NCBI RefSeq assembly: GCF_000702325.1
Contig: NZ_KL370891.1
Coordinates: 2,080,250-2,144,249, forward strand
Length of the DNA: 64,000 bases
Direction: 5' to 3'
Source: Thiomicrorhabdus sp. Milos-T2
GTDB lineage: Bacteria > Pseudomonadota > Gammaproteobacteria > Thiomicrospirales > Thiomicrospiraceae
Made by a program: the position numbers and the translations under genes. Position 1 is the stretch's first letter; the number at the start of each line of letters is the position of its first letter. Shown here one piece after another: positions 17,597-28,031 of the stretch. The notes under the pieces are model-generated. The model saw nothing but the letters and a program-made list of their open reading frames with translations. It had not been told where the DNA came from and ran no database searches.

Positions 17597-18652
17597 ATGA
17601 CCGTTATGCCATACACTTTTCATAAATTAGCCTCCAGAGCTAGCAACTACTATCGTTATTGTCTAATAATATCGCTATCATTCGGCTTAAGTTTTTCCGC
17701 TTACGGGGCACAGCCTATAGAGTTTAAGGGCAACAAAAGCCTTCCTGTTTGCGTCTATATTGCTAGTTACGCACCAGGTTATAGTTGGCAAGATGGCATT
17801 CAACAAGGCTTAACCAATACCCTCAAAAGCCATTGTAAAATTAAAACCTTTTTTATGAATAGTAAGAAAGTAACGAATAAGGTTGACTTAAAAAATATAG
17901 GCTTAGAGGCCAAAAAATTTATTGAAACACAATCTCCCAAGGTGGTTATTGTTTCAGATGATAATGCGGTTAGATATGTATTAGAACCTTACTATAAAGA
18001 TAGCGCTATTCCTTTTGTTTTTTGTGGTGTAAATCATTCTGGAGCTCATTATGGGCTACCTTATAAAAACACCACTGGAATGGTTGAAAAAAACCCTACC
18101 GAAAGTCTTTTTAAACTGTTATTCAGCATTCAACCCTCCAAAACGCATATCGCATTTTTAACAACACAGGGAACTTCCGCCGCAAAAGACATTGCTAACT
18201 TTAACCAATTTAAACAAAAATGGTCTATTGAAGGCTCAACCTTTGCCATCAAAACAGAGCAAGAGTGGCGCCGTGTATACAAACAACTTCAAGAAGACCC
18301 TAATGTGGATATTATCCTTTTTTCAAATCGAGCAGCACTCAAAACTTGGGACCATAATAAGAATTTAGAATGGATTAAAACACATAACCATAAAATCTCA
18401 GTGACCACGCAAGACTTTATGATGCCGTATGTCGCCTTAGGAATGAACAAAATCGCAAGTGAACAGGGAACCTGGTCTGGAGAAGCCGCTATCGCTATTT
18501 TAAATGGCGTTGCTCCTGGTAAAATATCCGTCGTTCCAAATCAAAACTTCCAGTTATGGATTAATCCGGAGATTGCTAAACCATTTAAAAAGCTATTACC
18601 AGAGAATACTTTCTCGCACGCTCTTATCTATGATTCATTGGGCAATAAATGA
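17597..18652 (+). CDS. Periplasmic ABC-type substrate-binding protein coupled to a c-di-GMP receptor
   Basis: 351 residues. An N-terminal hydrophobic stretch around 20-36 ending SAYGA suggests export. The body resembles the ABC_sub_bind (PF04392-type) fold, with VVIVSDDNAVRYVL, IPFVFCGVNHSG and SIQPSKTHIAFLTT segments. No ABC permease or ATPase is nearby. Instead its stop overlaps the start of the next gene (ATGA, 18649-18652), a membrane CHASE-PAS-GGDEF-EAL protein. I infer that it binds a small periplasmic ligand and reports it to that receptor. The ligand is unknown. Start ATG 17597; 17606 is an alternative. Confidence 0.75.
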   Translation: MTVMPYTFHKLASRASNYYRYCLIISLSFGLSFSAYGAQPIEFKGNKSLPVCVYIASYAPGYSWQDGIQQGLTNTLKSHCKIKTFFMNSKKVTNKVDLKNIGLEAKKFIETQSPKVVIVSDDNAVRYVLEPYYKDSAIPFVFCGVNHSGAHYGLPYKNTTGMVEKNPTESLFKLLFSIQPSKTHIAFLTTQGTSAAKDIANFNQFKQKWSIEGSTFAIKTEQEWRRVYKQLQEDPNVDIILFSNRAALKTWDHNKNLEWIKTHNHKISVTTQDFMMPYVALGMNKIASEQGTWSGEAAIAILNGVAPGKISVVPNQNFQLWINPEIAKPFKKLLPENTFSHALIYDSLGNK

Positions 18653-21447
18653 ACGCTATATCAAGACCTGCCTCTCCCAAAATTAAAAAAAGCCAAACAC
18701 TGGCAATGGTAGCTATAGGATTAATTTGGCTTATTGCGCTGGGTGTTTTCAATATTTCTTCGCAATTTAACAGCGAAAAAAACATTATTCAAAACAAAGC
18801 CCAAGCGATTACCCAAAACTTACAAATTGAACAAAAACGCACCGAAACATTGCTAAGTGGGCTTTCGGAATTTTATACATCCCAAACCGTTAAATCGTTT
18901 CCCGCCTTTAGAGAATTTGCATTAGGTATACAAAAAAACGGTGAGAGTCAGAGTCACCATATTATTGGATTAGCGGAGCTTATTTCACGAAAACGCCAAA
19001 CTGAGATTGAGAAAGAACAATACAACATGGGCTATGAATCTTTTAAGATTTCAAACTCTCACCTTTTTTCTGAAGAAACTAAAAATGAGAAGTATGGTTT
19101 TTTAGCCGTCACATCGATTATTCCGCTTACACCAGCAAACTCAGTTTATTTATCAGAGGATTTATTCAGTATTCCTCAAATCATAAACAGTTTTACTGAA
19201 GCTGTAAAAAGTAATAAACCTAAAAGCCTGCTCTTAAACCGAATAAGTGATAAAAAACTTTATAAAATGAGCTTTGTTCCAATTTATTTAAATTCTCCAG
19301 CCCAGCTGACGCATGTCCAACGACTTAAACAAACTCGCGGTATCGTTTTTATTTTACAGCCCGCGTTAACCAACCTAAAAGAAGAAATTAATCATTTTTT
19401 CAACTTTGATAACTTAAGTTATTCAATGGTTGAAACCCAACAGAACAGTTTTAACATTTTGTTAAACAATCAGCACCATAAAACCCCTATTGACGATTTG
19501 CTTAACTTAAAAACCCAATTTAGATTACCCATTTTACCCGGTGTTTCAACACCCAATATTAATGTAATTCAGAGCTGGTATATCAGCCAAATCAATTTAT
19601 CTGAATTGATTAAAACGCTAACCATAGGGTTAATGGCTTATATATTAGTAACCCTAATTATTCTGTTTTTTATTACCTATACACAAAATTTAAGACAACT
19701 TAAAACTCGTCTATTTCAGCTATTAGAAACTTCGCAAGATGCGGTCATCATTACCGATGAAAATGGTTATATTCTTGACTGGAACCCTGAAGCCGAAAAA
19801 CTATTTGGTTACACCAAAGAGGAAGCTTTAAATCAATGCATAGTAATATTAATCTTTGACTTAGACACGTATCTTCCAGAAGGTAAGAAGTTGAGGGACC
19901 AAGAACCTTTAGTTGAGATATTTTACGCAGCATTAGAACTTGCACAGGCTGAAGACAAACCTAATCGAACTGAAATCAATCTATTAAATAGGGATCACTC
20001 AAAAATAACATCCGAGTTAACCGTCTCAAAAATGGAAGTCAATCATAAAATTGAAATTAGCTTATTTATTAAAGACATCTCCTATCAGCGCCAAGCAGAA
20101 GAAGCCATTGCCAAAATGGCCTATTATGATGCGTTAACCGAACTTGAAAACCGCACTTTCTTTAAACAAGCGGTAGAAAAACATATTATAGATAAACCTG
20201 ATGAAACGATTGCTCTGTTATTCATGGATTTAGATGGGTTTAAAGAAGTCAATGACTCTTTAGGCCACAGCGTTGGAGATGAGCTGTTAAAAGTTATTGC
20301 AAAACGAATTCAAAGCACCTTACGCAGCCATCAAACCATACTGCATATTTGCCGATTTGGTGGTGATGAGTTTGTGGTTATGCTTAGCCAAGTTGACGAA
20401 AACGCTGCCTCGCAAATTTCTTTAAGATTACTTAACCAAATTGAACGTACGATTAAAATTGATAATGATGAGCTCCGCGTATCAGCAAGTATCGGTCTTG
20501 CTTTTTATCCTGATCATGGAAATGATATAGACACCCTATTACGGCATGCTGATACCGCCATGTACCATTCCAAAAACGTTGGAAAAAACACCTACTCCAT
20601 TTACCACCAATCAATGGAAAAAGATTTAGCTGAACGCATTTCAATTGAAAAGCACTTAAGAACAGCAATTCAAAACAATGAATTTACACTGGTATATCAA
20701 CCACAAGTCAACTTACAATCTGGCGAAGTTATTGGTGTAGAAGCCTTAATCCGTTGGAACAATGCTACCTTAGGCTTTGTTCCGCCAGATAAATTCATTC
20801 CCATTGCTGAAGAAAGCAATTTAATTTTATCAATAGGTGAATGGGTTGCGCAGCAGAGTATAGAACAGCTTAATCTTTGGAAAGACACAAAGTTTAATCA
20901 ATTACATATTGCAATTAACGTTAGTAGCGTACAGTTTGAAAACCCACAATTCTTAGTCTTTATTAATGAGCTTATGCAAGAGTCTAAACTTCATAACCAC
21001 TTATTAGAAATTGAGTTGACAGAACGTACCGTTATGAGTAACGCTACCGAAAATATAGACCGATTTAACGATATTCGTGCAAATGGCTTTGGGTTATCCG
21101 TGGATGATTTTGGTACAGGCTATTCCTCGTTAAGCTACCTTAAAAAATTTCCGTTGAGTGTTCTTAAAATAGATAAAAGCTTTGTTGATGGCATACCCCA
21201 AGAAGAGGAAGATATTAGTATTGCTACAGCGATACTCAATCTAGCACATAGTTTAAATATGCGAGTGGTTGCGGAAGGGGTTGAAACCTTAGAACAACTC
21301 ACCTTTTTAAAAGATTTAAATTGTGATTATGCTCAAGGCTATTACATTAACCGACCTCTAGCGATTGCAGATTTAGAAACCTGGCTACAAGACAATGACT
21401 GCCAGTTCCAATATGAAGTTTTTACAGATTCTAACAATGTTCAATAA
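18649..21447 (+). CDS. CHASE-PAS-GGDEF-EAL membrane receptor
   Basis: 932 residues. Order: TM1 (about 19-36), a periplasmic CHASE-like domain (about 55-300), TM2 (about 322-343), PAS (about 352-475, with [20 protein letters not shown]), GGDEF (480-640) and EAL (655-915). GGDEF is intact at 571-575 in RFGGDEF. EAL is intact at 698-700, with [13 protein letters not shown] later, so both cyclase and phosphodiesterase activities are possible. It is translationally coupled to the binding protein upstream, which suggests a two-part ligand sensor. The yidD start overlaps its 3' end by 11 bases. Confidence 0.92.
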   Translation: MNAISRPASPKIKKSQTLAMVAIGLIWLIALGVFNISSQFNSEKNIIQNKAQAITQNLQIEQKRTETLLSGLSEFYTSQTVKSFPAFREFALGIQKNGESQSHHIIGLAELISRKRQTEIEKEQYNMGYESFKISNSHLFSEETKNEKYGFLAVTSIIPLTPANSVYLSEDLFSIPQIINSFTEAVKSNKPKSLLLNRISDKKLYKMSFVPIYLNSPAQLTHVQRLKQTRGIVFILQPALTNLKEEINHFFNFDNLSYSMVETQQNSFNILLNNQHHKTPIDDLLNLKTQFRLPILPGVSTPNINVIQSWYISQINLSELIKTLTIGLMAYILVTLIILFFITYTQNLRQLKTRLFQLLETSQDAVIITDENGYILDWNPEAEKLFGYTKEEALNQCIVILIFDLDTYLPEGKKLRDQEPLVEIFYAALELAQAEDKPNRTEINLLNRDHSKITSELTVSKMEVNHKIEISLFIKDISYQRQAEEAIAKMAYYDALTELENRTFFKQAVEKHIIDKPDETIALLFMDLDGFKEVNDSLGHSVGDELLKVIAKRIQSTLRSHQTILHICRFGGDEFVVMLSQVDENAASQISLRLLNQIERTIKIDNDELRVSASIGLAFYPDHGNDIDTLLRHADTAMYHSKNVGKNTYSIYHQSMEKDLAERISIEKHLRTAIQNNEFTLVYQPQVNLQSGEVIGVEALIRWNNATLGFVPPDKFIPIAEESNLILSIGEWVAQQSIEQLNLWKDTKFNQLHIAINVSSVQFENPQFLVFINELMQESKLHNHLLEIELTERTVMSNATENIDRFNDIRANGFGLSVDDFGTGYSSLSYLKKFPLSVLKIDKSFVDGIPQEEEDISIATAILNLAHSLNMRVVAEGVETLEQLTFLKDLNCDYAQGYYINRPLAIADLETWLQDNDCQFQYEVFTDSNNVQ

Positions 21448-21748
21448 TTTTCCAAACCCTTTTGCCTGGATTCTGATTGCTCTAGTGCGGTTTTATCAAC
21501 TGTTTATTAGCCCGGTTATTGGACCACGTTGCCGTTTTTACCCAACCTGTTCTAGCTACACCATTGAGGCGATAAAAACCCATGGCGTGATATGCGGAAG
21601 CTGGCTAGCTATAAAACGTATTGGACGTTGCCACCCTGCAAACCCCGGAGGCGTTGACCCTGTACCCACTTGTGGTTGCAAAAAGCAATGTGAAAAAAAC
21701 CAACCCGATTCCACACCACCTGATTCCAGTTCTTCGATTAACGATTAA
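21437..21748 (+). CDS. yidD: Membrane protein insertion efficiency factor YidD
   Basis: Helps insertion of inner-membrane proteins with YidC. 103 residues from the ATG at 21437; an upstream in-frame start at 21395 would lie wholly inside the preceding gene. Diagnostic motifs: [29 protein letters not shown], and [13 protein letters not shown]. An amphipathic N-terminal helix ([14 protein letters not shown]) is visible. The usual neighbours rnpA and yidC are absent; here it overlaps a c-di-GMP receptor gene, so the location is unusual. Confidence 0.93.
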   Translation: MFNNFPNPFAWILIALVRFYQLFISPVIGPRCRFYPTCSSYTIEAIKTHGVICGSWLAIKRIGRCHPANPGGVDPVPTCGCKKQCEKNQPDSTPPDSSSSIND

Positions 21749-21784
21749 AACTTTTTATGTAGATGAACACTCATTATTAAACCG

Positions 21785-21796
21785 ACCAGGCCTGGT
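21785..21796. repeat. CCAGGCCTGG palindrome (intergenic)
   Basis: ACCAGGCCTGGT downstream of yidD, in the 240-bp gap before ppk. The rest of the gap is AT-rich with short near-repeats such as GGTCTTATAG / GGTCTTAGTT. Confidence 0.92.
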
Positions 21797-21988
21797 AATC
21801 CCAAAATGTCATAATAAATTCTTTTTTCTAACCCACATTTTTACTCTAAACAAGCTAAAATAAAAAGCTGTATTTGTACGATGAAAGTCTTACAAGGTAG
21901 GTCTTATAGAATATAGGTCTTAGTTACCTTATTATATTTACCTATTATATTCAGCTTATTCTATTGTTTTAAATTTTTAGAGATACCC

Positions 21989-24136
21989 ATGCCAGAAACT
22001 CAAAATTCCCAAACTCCTAAAAACGCTGAAATCAGCTCTGAGCTCCCCAAATACATTAATCGTGAGCGTAGCTTGCTAGAATTTAACCGTAGAGTGTTAG
22101 CACAAGCGACCAAAGCAGAAATTCCATTACTGGAACGCGTTAAATATCTATGTATTTCCAGTAGTAATATGGACGAATTTTTTGAGGTTCGCTTAGCCGG
22201 ATTAATGGAGCTAGCAAAAGACTCTAATGCCTTAACTCAGCCAGACCAACAGCCCGCTCAACAAGTTGTAGACTGTCTATTAAAGGCCTCACATGAGATT
22301 GTTGAAGAACAATATCACACCTTAAACAACATTCTTATTCCAGCACTTGAAAAAGAAAATATTCGTTTTGTCCGCCGTAACCACTGGACGGAACAACACA
22401 GAGAGTGGATCAGTAAGTTTTTTATTGACCAACTTCAACCAGTACTTAGCCCAGTGGGATTAGATCCTTCACACCCTTTTCCAAAAGTACTCAACAAAAC
22501 TTTAAACTTTATTGTTTCCTTAGAAGGTAAAGACGCCTTTGGTCGTTCAAATGGTTTAGCGATAGTTCCCGTTCCACGCTCATTACCGCGTTTAGTCAAG
22601 CTTCCTGGTGACGCGACTGATGGGGAAAACGACTTTATATTCCTATCATCCATATTACACGCGAATGTCTCTCGACTTTTCCCTGGCATGACTGTAACGG
22701 GTTGTTATCAATTTAGAGTTACTCGCAACACAAATCTATTTATTGATGAAGAAGAAGTGGATGACCTCTTAAGCGCCTTACGAGGAGAACTCTCAGGTCG
22801 TCAGTATGGTGGTGCCATTCGTTTAGAAGTTGCCGACAATTGCCCACAACACCTCATTGATTATTTACTTGACCGTTTTAATTTACATAAAGAGTCGCTT
22901 TATAAAGTTAATGGCCCAGTGAATTTACACCGTTTAGATGCAGTACCTGGCATGGCGAATCGCCCAGACTTATTGTTTAAACCTTACTCTCAAAAACCAT
23001 TAACCACTAAAAAACGTCCGTCTAAAAACGCCTTTAAAATTTTTACGCGCCATAAAGAATCCGAAAAATTATTTGATAAAATCAAACAAAAAGACATCTT
23101 ATTGCACCACCCATATGATTCTTTCGCCCCTGTTATAGATTTTTTAAAACAAGCTTCCGTTGACCCTGATGTATTGGCCATTCGCATGACCTTATATCGT
23201 ACGGGTGAAGATTCAGAGATTATTAAAGCACTCGAGAAAGCCGCTCAAAATGGTAAAGAAGTTACTGCGGTGGTTGAACTGAGAGCGCGATTTGATGAAG
23301 ACAATAATATTTTACAAGCTACTCGCTTACAAGATGCGGGTGTGCATGTTGTATACGGTGTAGTTGGTTATAAAACGCACGCTAAAATGATATTAGTGTT
23401 GCGCCGTGAAGACGACCGTATTCGTTATTACACCCATATGGGAACAGGTAACTACCATCATATTACAACGCGATTCTATTCAGACTTTGGCTTATTTACC
23501 GCCAACCCAATCATTGGTCGAGATGCGTCTAAAATTTTTCAGCAGCTCACCAGTTTAGGCGATACTAAAGATTTAGAATTGCTTCTACAATCCCCCTTTA
23601 CTTTAAAGAGTGGCATGATTTCAAAAATTGAGCGCGAAGCCAATAATGCCAAACAAGGAAAGCCTGCACGAATTATTGCCAAAATGAATGGTTTAGAAGA
23701 GAAAGGCATGATTGACGCCCTGTACAAAGCTTCTCAAGCCGGTGTAAAAATTGACCTTATTGTGCGTGGAATTTGTAGTTTACGACCTGGTATACCAGGC
23801 CTGTCAGAAAACATCACCGTTACCTCAATTATTGGTCGTTTCTTAGAACATCACCGAATTTATTATTTTGAAAACAACGGTAGTAAACCAGAACTATTCT
23901 GCTCAAGTGCTGATTGGATGCGACGCAACTTATTATCTAGAGTAGAAACTTGTTTTCCAATATTAGATGATACCTGCTTTCAGCAAGTTTATACCGAAGG
24001 TTTAGCCATGTATTTACAAGACAACACCGGTGCTTGGATTCTCCAGCCCGATGGAAGTTACCAGGCTAAAACAGCAGACCATGATGCGCCTTATAATGCT
24101 CAATCGTTATTAATTGAAAAATACAGTGCCCAATAA
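21989..24136 (+). CDS. ppk: Polyphosphate kinase
   Basis: Reversibly polymerises ATP gamma-phosphate into polyphosphate. 715 residues, normal for PPK1. It opens with the N-terminal domain signature YINRERSLLEFNRRVL and SSNMDEFFEVRLAGL. His464 in GYKTHAKM matches the autophosphorylated histidine, and THMGTGNYHH, LRPGIPGLSENI and SSADWMRRN follow in family order. ppx comes 178 bp downstream on the same strand, a classic ppk-ppx arrangement, although a small hairpin relic of family A sits between them. Confidence 0.96.
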   Translation: MPETQNSQTPKNAEISSELPKYINRERSLLEFNRRVLAQATKAEIPLLERVKYLCISSSNMDEFFEVRLAGLMELAKDSNALTQPDQQPAQQVVDCLLKASHEIVEEQYHTLNNILIPALEKENIRFVRRNHWTEQHREWISKFFIDQLQPVLSPVGLDPSHPFPKVLNKTLNFIVSLEGKDAFGRSNGLAIVPVPRSLPRLVKLPGDATDGENDFIFLSSILHANVSRLFPGMTVTGCYQFRVTRNTNLFIDEEEVDDLLSALRGELSGRQYGGAIRLEVADNCPQHLIDYLLDRFNLHKESLYKVNGPVNLHRLDAVPGMANRPDLLFKPYSQKPLTTKKRPSKNAFKIFTRHKESEKLFDKIKQKDILLHHPYDSFAPVIDFLKQASVDPDVLAIRMTLYRTGEDSEIIKALEKAAQNGKEVTAVVELRARFDEDNNILQATRLQDAGVHVVYGVVGYKTHAKMILVLRREDDRIRYYTHMGTGNYHHITTRFYSDFGLFTANPIIGRDASKIFQQLTSLGDTKDLELLLQSPFTLKSGMISKIEREANNAKQGKPARIIAKMNGLEEKGMIDALYKASQAGVKIDLIVRGICSLRPGIPGLSENITVTSIIGRFLEHHRIYYFENNGSKPELFCSSADWMRRNLLSRVETCFPILDDTCFQQVYTEGLAMYLQDNTGAWILQPDGSYQAKTADHDAPYNAQSLLIEKYSAQ

Positions 24137-24156
24137 CCAACAATACAAACTTTTTA

Positions 24157-24204
24157 AGACCTTTGCTCCCACGGGCATAAACACATAGTAGGAGCAAAGG
24201 TATC
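24157..24204 (+). repeat. Family A-like mini hairpin between ppk and ppx
   Basis: AGACCTTTGCTCC at 24157-24169 pairs with GGAGCAAAGGTATC at 24191-24204. The loop holds ACGGGCATAAACACA, nearly the same as the 16-bp module near the left end of the 276-bp MITE. Transcribed, it could weaken ppk-ppx read-through. Confidence 0.6.
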
Positions 24205-24314
24205 ATAAAGAATATTGATTGAGGGTTATAAAGACAACCCTGAGCAAAAACGGTACACTACTCCAAAATCAAAAAAGTCTACAAACATAGCCAAATAAGA
24301 TACTGAATATCCCT

Positions 24315-25847
24315 ATGACACAACCCTTCACAACCTCTAATCAACCAAACCACTCAAGCTCTGATTTATTTGCCGCCATTGATTTAGGCTCCAATAGTTT
24401 TCATATGATTATTGCTCGTGAAGCCCATGGACAAATGCAAGTCGTTGATAAACATAAAGAGATGGTACGTTTACGTGCAGGTTTAGATAAAAATGGCAAA
24501 CTATCCAATAAAGCGTTTCAGGAAGGTATTGAGTGTTTAGAACGTTTTGGACAACGTATTAAAGACATTCCTACCTGTAATGTAAGAGCAGTAGGCACAA
24601 ATACACTGCGCAATGCAACCAATAGTCGTGAATTTCTAAAACAAGCAAAACAAGCTTTAGGCAACAGTATTCAAATTATTGCTGGGCAAGAAGAGGCGCG
24701 TTTAATTTATCTTGGTGTTGCTCACGGATTACCACCAAGTAATGAACAACGCTTAGTGATGGATATTGGTGGTGGCAGTACTGAATATATCATTGGTAAA
24801 GAGTTTGAAAACAGCCATTTAACCAGTACCGAAATGGGCTGTGTTAGCATCTCTCAAAACTATTTTCCTAAAGGAAAAATTACCGAAGAATATTTTAATA
24901 ACGCCGTTTCTAAATGTCGCCAGATATTACGCCCTCACCGCAGCACATTGCGTAAAAAAGGCTGGGATATCGCCATTGGCGCTTCAGGCACAATTAAATC
25001 TATTGGCGTTATTTTAGAAATCAATAGCTGGACAGAATCTGGAATTACCCTGCAAGGTATGATTGAGTTAAGTAAAGAACTGATTAAAGCTGGGTCAGCA
25101 GAAAACAGTAAGTTAGCAGGCATAAAAGATGAACGCCGTCCGGTACTAATAGGTGGCTTAGCCATCCTAATCGCAACCTTTATGGAGCTTAATATCGAAC
25201 GAATGCAAGTCTCTTCTAATGCTCTGCGCGAAGGGTTGATTTTTGATACTTTAGGGCGTCTAAAAGCAGAAGATGTACGCGAAATAAGCGTTATAGCCAT
25301 GCAAAAATGGATGAAAGTAGACATTGAGCAAGCTAATGCCGTGGCTAAAACGGTCAAATCCTTATATAGACAAAGTCATAACACTTGGAAATTACATTCT
25401 GATGATTATGATTTAAAACGCATATTAAAATGGGCTTGTCGTCTTCATGAAATTGGGGTTTCTATCAGTTTTAAACGGTCACGCCACCATAGTGCATACC
25501 TAATTGCGCAAGCGGATATGGCTGGCTTTAACCAGCAAGAAAAACAGATATTAAGCGCTTTGGTCGTTAACCAACGTGGAAAATATAGCGAAGAATATTT
25601 TGAAGAAATAGATGACAGCATTAAACCATTAATGCCTTACCTTACGGTTTTATTAAGACTTTCAGTACGAATTCATCGTGGCCGTGATTTAGAGCAAGTA
25701 GAACCCATATTACGTATTATCGATGATAAAGAGTTACACATAGAATTTAACCAAAATTGGTTAGCTGAACACCCCCTAACCCGTTTAGATTTAGAGTCGG
25801 AAGCCAAACACCTCTCTAAATTTGGATTTACCCTCTTTTTAGAATAA
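24315..25847 (+). CDS. ppx: Exopolyphosphatase (Ppx/GppA family)
   Basis: Removes terminal phosphate from polyphosphate; some relatives hydrolyse pppGpp. 510 residues, the long Ppx form with a C-terminal HD-type helical region. ASKHA-fold motifs: FAAIDLGSNSFHMIIAR near residue 20 and MDIGGGSTEYIIG near 150, with GASGTIKSIG later. It follows ppk on the same strand. A palindromic 22-bp CCAGGCCTGG-centred hairpin lies between its stop and the convergent flavoprotein gene. Confidence 0.94.
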   Translation: MTQPFTTSNQPNHSSSDLFAAIDLGSNSFHMIIAREAHGQMQVVDKHKEMVRLRAGLDKNGKLSNKAFQEGIECLERFGQRIKDIPTCNVRAVGTNTLRNATNSREFLKQAKQALGNSIQIIAGQEEARLIYLGVAHGLPPSNEQRLVMDIGGGSTEYIIGKEFENSHLTSTEMGCVSISQNYFPKGKITEEYFNNAVSKCRQILRPHRSTLRKKGWDIAIGASGTIKSIGVILEINSWTESGITLQGMIELSKELIKAGSAENSKLAGIKDERRPVLIGGLAILIATFMELNIERMQVSSNALREGLIFDTLGRLKAEDVREISVIAMQKWMKVDIEQANAVAKTVKSLYRQSHNTWKLHSDDYDLKRILKWACRLHEIGVSISFKRSRHHSAYLIAQADMAGFNQQEKQILSALVVNQRGKYSEEYFEEIDDSIKPLMPYLTVLLRLSVRIHRGRDLEQVEPILRIIDDKELHIEFNQNWLAEHPLTRLDLESEAKHLSKFGFTLFLE

Positions 25848-25887
25848 AAACAAGGTAATTCAACCGACCATTCAAGACGCTAAAAAT

Positions 25888-25909
25888 AAGCTACCAGGCC
25901 TGGTAGCTT
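25888..25909. terminator. CCAGGCCTGG palindrome acting as a likely bidirectional terminator
   Basis: A perfect 22-bp palindrome, AAGCTACCAGG paired with CCTGGTAGCTT, followed by TTCTT. It lies in a 72-bp gap between convergent genes. The other copies vary in flanks, so a terminator role is inferred for this site only. Confidence 0.65.
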
Positions 25910-25919
25910 TTCTTAAAGC

Positions 25920-27014
25920 TTAATAAACATCTAGTTGCAAACGTTTAGTTTGCTTAAGTGTTTTCCAGAAAGCATTTGCCTCTTCCTCATCCATATTTCC
26001 CTGCTGTTGAAAGATTTGTATAAACACTTCTTTAACCGATACCGCTAGCGTGGTTTGGCTACCGCATATATAAATTTCAGCTTGGTTATGAATTAACGTC
26101 CAAAGCTTTTCTGACTGCTCCAATAAACGTTGGGTCACATACTCTTTTTTAGCTTGATCACGAGAAAAGGCATAAAAAGCTTCTACTAAGCCTTGATTTT
26201 GCCATTCTTGAATTTCCTCACAAAAAAGACAATTTGTCTTTTGATGAGTCTCTCCAAAAAACAGCAGTGCTTCACCTATTGTTTGGCCGTTTGATTTTTG
26301 CAAATTTCTGTATTGCATAAAACTTATAAAGGGTGCCAACCCCGTACCCGCACCAATCATTACAATGGGAATATTAGCTTCTTGAGGAAGTTTAAATGTA
26401 GGGTTAGATTTTAACTCACCAGAAACAACCAGGCCTGGTTGTGCCTCCTGTAAAAAATAACTAGCGACTCCAAATCGTTGACGCCCTAAGTTTAAATACT
26501 CCACCGCTTTATATAAAATTGACACTTCATTTTTACCCGCATCGGCAGAAGCAATCGAGTAATAACGTGGTGCTAATGGCGATAAATAGTTTAAGAACTC
26601 TACGCCCTTTTCGGCTAACTGAGGATAAAGTTCTAACAAATCCAAGATATCTCGCCCATAGGCATAATCCATCATAGCCTGCCTATCAGACCAATCACCC
26701 AAACCTAATTGACGTTGAAGTTTATTTAAAATAGCCGGATTTAATTGAGTTAACTCTAGATGACTTTGTAAAGCTTGTTTAACCGTTACCAGGCCTGCAC
26801 GTCTTAATTCAAGGAGTTCATCACCCTGTAAATTAAGTGCGGCTAATAAGGCTTGAACCATTAATGAGGTATTTTGTGGTTGAACGGTTAACCAATCACC
26901 AGGCTGGTAATTAAAGCCTTCACTATCATCTAATGCTGAGAACGTTAGATAAAAGATAGATTTTTCTTTGGAATGAGGCGTTATACAGGTGTTTTGTTTA
27001 ACAATGAGGTTCAT
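25920..27014 (-). CDS. CysJ-like FAD/NADPH reductase lacking a flavodoxin domain
   Basis: 364 residues matching the FAD-binding plus NADPH-binding half of the sulfite reductase flavoprotein. Visible: GDWLTVQPQN, the FAD motif RYYSIAS, the NADPH motif GAGTGLAPFISFMQYR, FFGETHQKTNCLF, YICGSQ and a C-terminal LDVY aromatic end. The N-terminal FMN (flavodoxin) domain is missing, so electrons must go to a separate carrier or directly to an acceptor. No hemoprotein cysI is adjacent. Role unassigned: assimilatory sulfite reduction or ferredoxin/flavodoxin reduction are both possible. Contains a perfect palindrome at 26427-26440. Confidence 0.83.
   Translation of the reverse strand: MNLIVKQNTCITPHSKEKSIFYLTFSALDDSEGFNYQPGDWLTVQPQNTSLMVQALLAALNLQGDELLELRRAGLVTVKQALQSHLELTQLNPAILNKLQRQLGLGDWSDRQAMMDYAYGRDILDLLELYPQLAEKGVEFLNYLSPLAPRYYSIASADAGKNEVSILYKAVEYLNLGRQRFGVASYFLQEAQPGLVVSGELKSNPTFKLPQEANIPIVMIGAGTGLAPFISFMQYRNLQKSNGQTIGEALLFFGETHQKTNCLFCEEIQEWQNQGLVEAFYAFSRDQAKKEYVTQRLLEQSEKLWTLIHNQAEIYICGSQTTLAVSVKEVFIQIFQQQGNMDEEEANAFWKTLKQTKRLQLDVY
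26427..26440. repeat. CCAGGCCTGG palindrome (in CysJ-like gene)
   Basis: AACCAGGCCTGGTT, perfect over 14 bp. A 9-bp partial copy (CCAGGCCTG) lies in the same gene at 26789-26797. Confidence 0.93.
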
Positions 27015-27180
27015 AAAATTAGGTTCGTAAAGTCCGTTCTAAACTTCTTAAATTACAGTTAATTGAAAGATTTTAACTGTATTAAATTGAATTTAATCAG
27101 GCTGCACAACAGTCCTTTACTAACCTAATTTAATAACAAATCACTATGAGGCTTGAGTTATTTCGCATTTTTTAGGTGTT

Positions 27181-27435
27181 TAATATTGAAGCTTGGGCAA
27201 ACGCCTTAAGTCCCCTTGTAATAAATGGTGCAAGGTTCTTAGCGTAGTGAACGGTAAAAAAACGCTGCTGTTTGAGCGTAGCGAGTTCAGCGTTTTCAGT
27301 TCACAAGCTTAGAACTTGCCCATTTATGGAGTGGGGTTTGTTTTTTGGTTACTTTTTTGCCAAATTGCAAAAAGTAACGGGAAGCCTGAGTGACAAAATT
27401 AAAGGCAAAGGTTCAATATTTAAAAGGCTTCTCAA
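27181..27435 (+). repeat. Family C repeat, copy 1 (255 bp)
   Basis: Closely matches the reverse complement of 54334-54641. It holds AAACGCTGCTGTTTGAG, CTTGCCCATTTATGGAG and a hairpin GTTACTTTTTTGC / GCAAAAAGTAAC (27349-27378). No target duplication was identified with confidence. Short open frames here are not genes. The rest of the 27015-27533 gap is AT-rich with nothing I can name. Confidence 0.85.
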
Positions 27436-27533
27436 CTTCCGTACTGTCAGATTATATCTAAACTTTGATATTTTAACTAATGTTATGCACCTAGAATAAT
27501 AAAGGTTTAAATCAACACCGTTATGAGAAAATT

Positions 27534-28031
27534 TTAACGAATACTTTCCACAAAAACGGTTAGCCAAGGTGCCGTTGCTAAAATGGTAATGGCAGACATC
27601 AAACCAGCAATTAAACCAATTCCTATTTGCGGAAGTAAATTATTCTGTTTCATTTCAACAGCGGCCATTTGGCGTTCTACAGACACAAAAACCTCTACTT
27701 GACGCTTAAGTAAACTATTTAATGTCTTAATTTGTTTAAACAGTAACTGCTGTTCTTTTTCGATGGTAAAACGTGATTTTTTCGCTTGCTCATCCATATC
27801 ACGCATTTGACCCGCTAGTTGGCCTATTGAAGCATCCATCTGTTTGACTAAAGCTTCAATTGCGGTCTTGTCTTCTTTTAACCATTCAAAATCAGGCGTA
27901 ATCATATCGGACATATCCATGTCTTCATAACGATCATCAGAACCATTATTTGCACGACTACGGCGCATTGCTTGTTCTAATAATACACTCTTTGAACCCA
28001 GTGGCTCCACCTGTCTTAAATCAATTGCCAT
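27534..28031 (-). CDS. Unrecognised coiled-coil protein with one C-terminal membrane helix
   Basis: 165 residues. I do not recognise the family. Residues 1-45 are polar with an acidic DDRYEDMDMSD stretch. Residues 50-130 are strongly heptad-like (KTAIEALVKQMDASIGQLAG onward), predicting a coiled coil. A single hydrophobic helix (about 137-158, IGIGLIAGLMSAITILATAP) ends the protein, so it is likely tail-anchored. Single gene, divergent from nfo; a family A-like fragment (GAGACC...GTCTC, 28083-28108) lies upstream. Confidence 0.65.
   Translation of the reverse strand: MAIDLRQVEPLGSKSVLLEQAMRRSRANNGSDDRYEDMDMSDMITPDFEWLKEDKTAIEALVKQMDASIGQLAGQMRDMDEQAKKSRFTIEKEQQLLFKQIKTLNSLLKRQVEVFVSVERQMAAVEMKQNNLLPQIGIGLIAGLMSAITILATAPWLTVFVESIR

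Noticed and set aside
24225-24246. AGGGTT...AACCCT hairpin before ppx as a terminator
   Set aside because: Short stem and no T-run; ppk-ppx co-transcription remains possible.
27181-27435. CRISPR array
   Set aside because: Repeats in the window are dispersed or directly tandem without regular unique spacers, and no cas genes are present.
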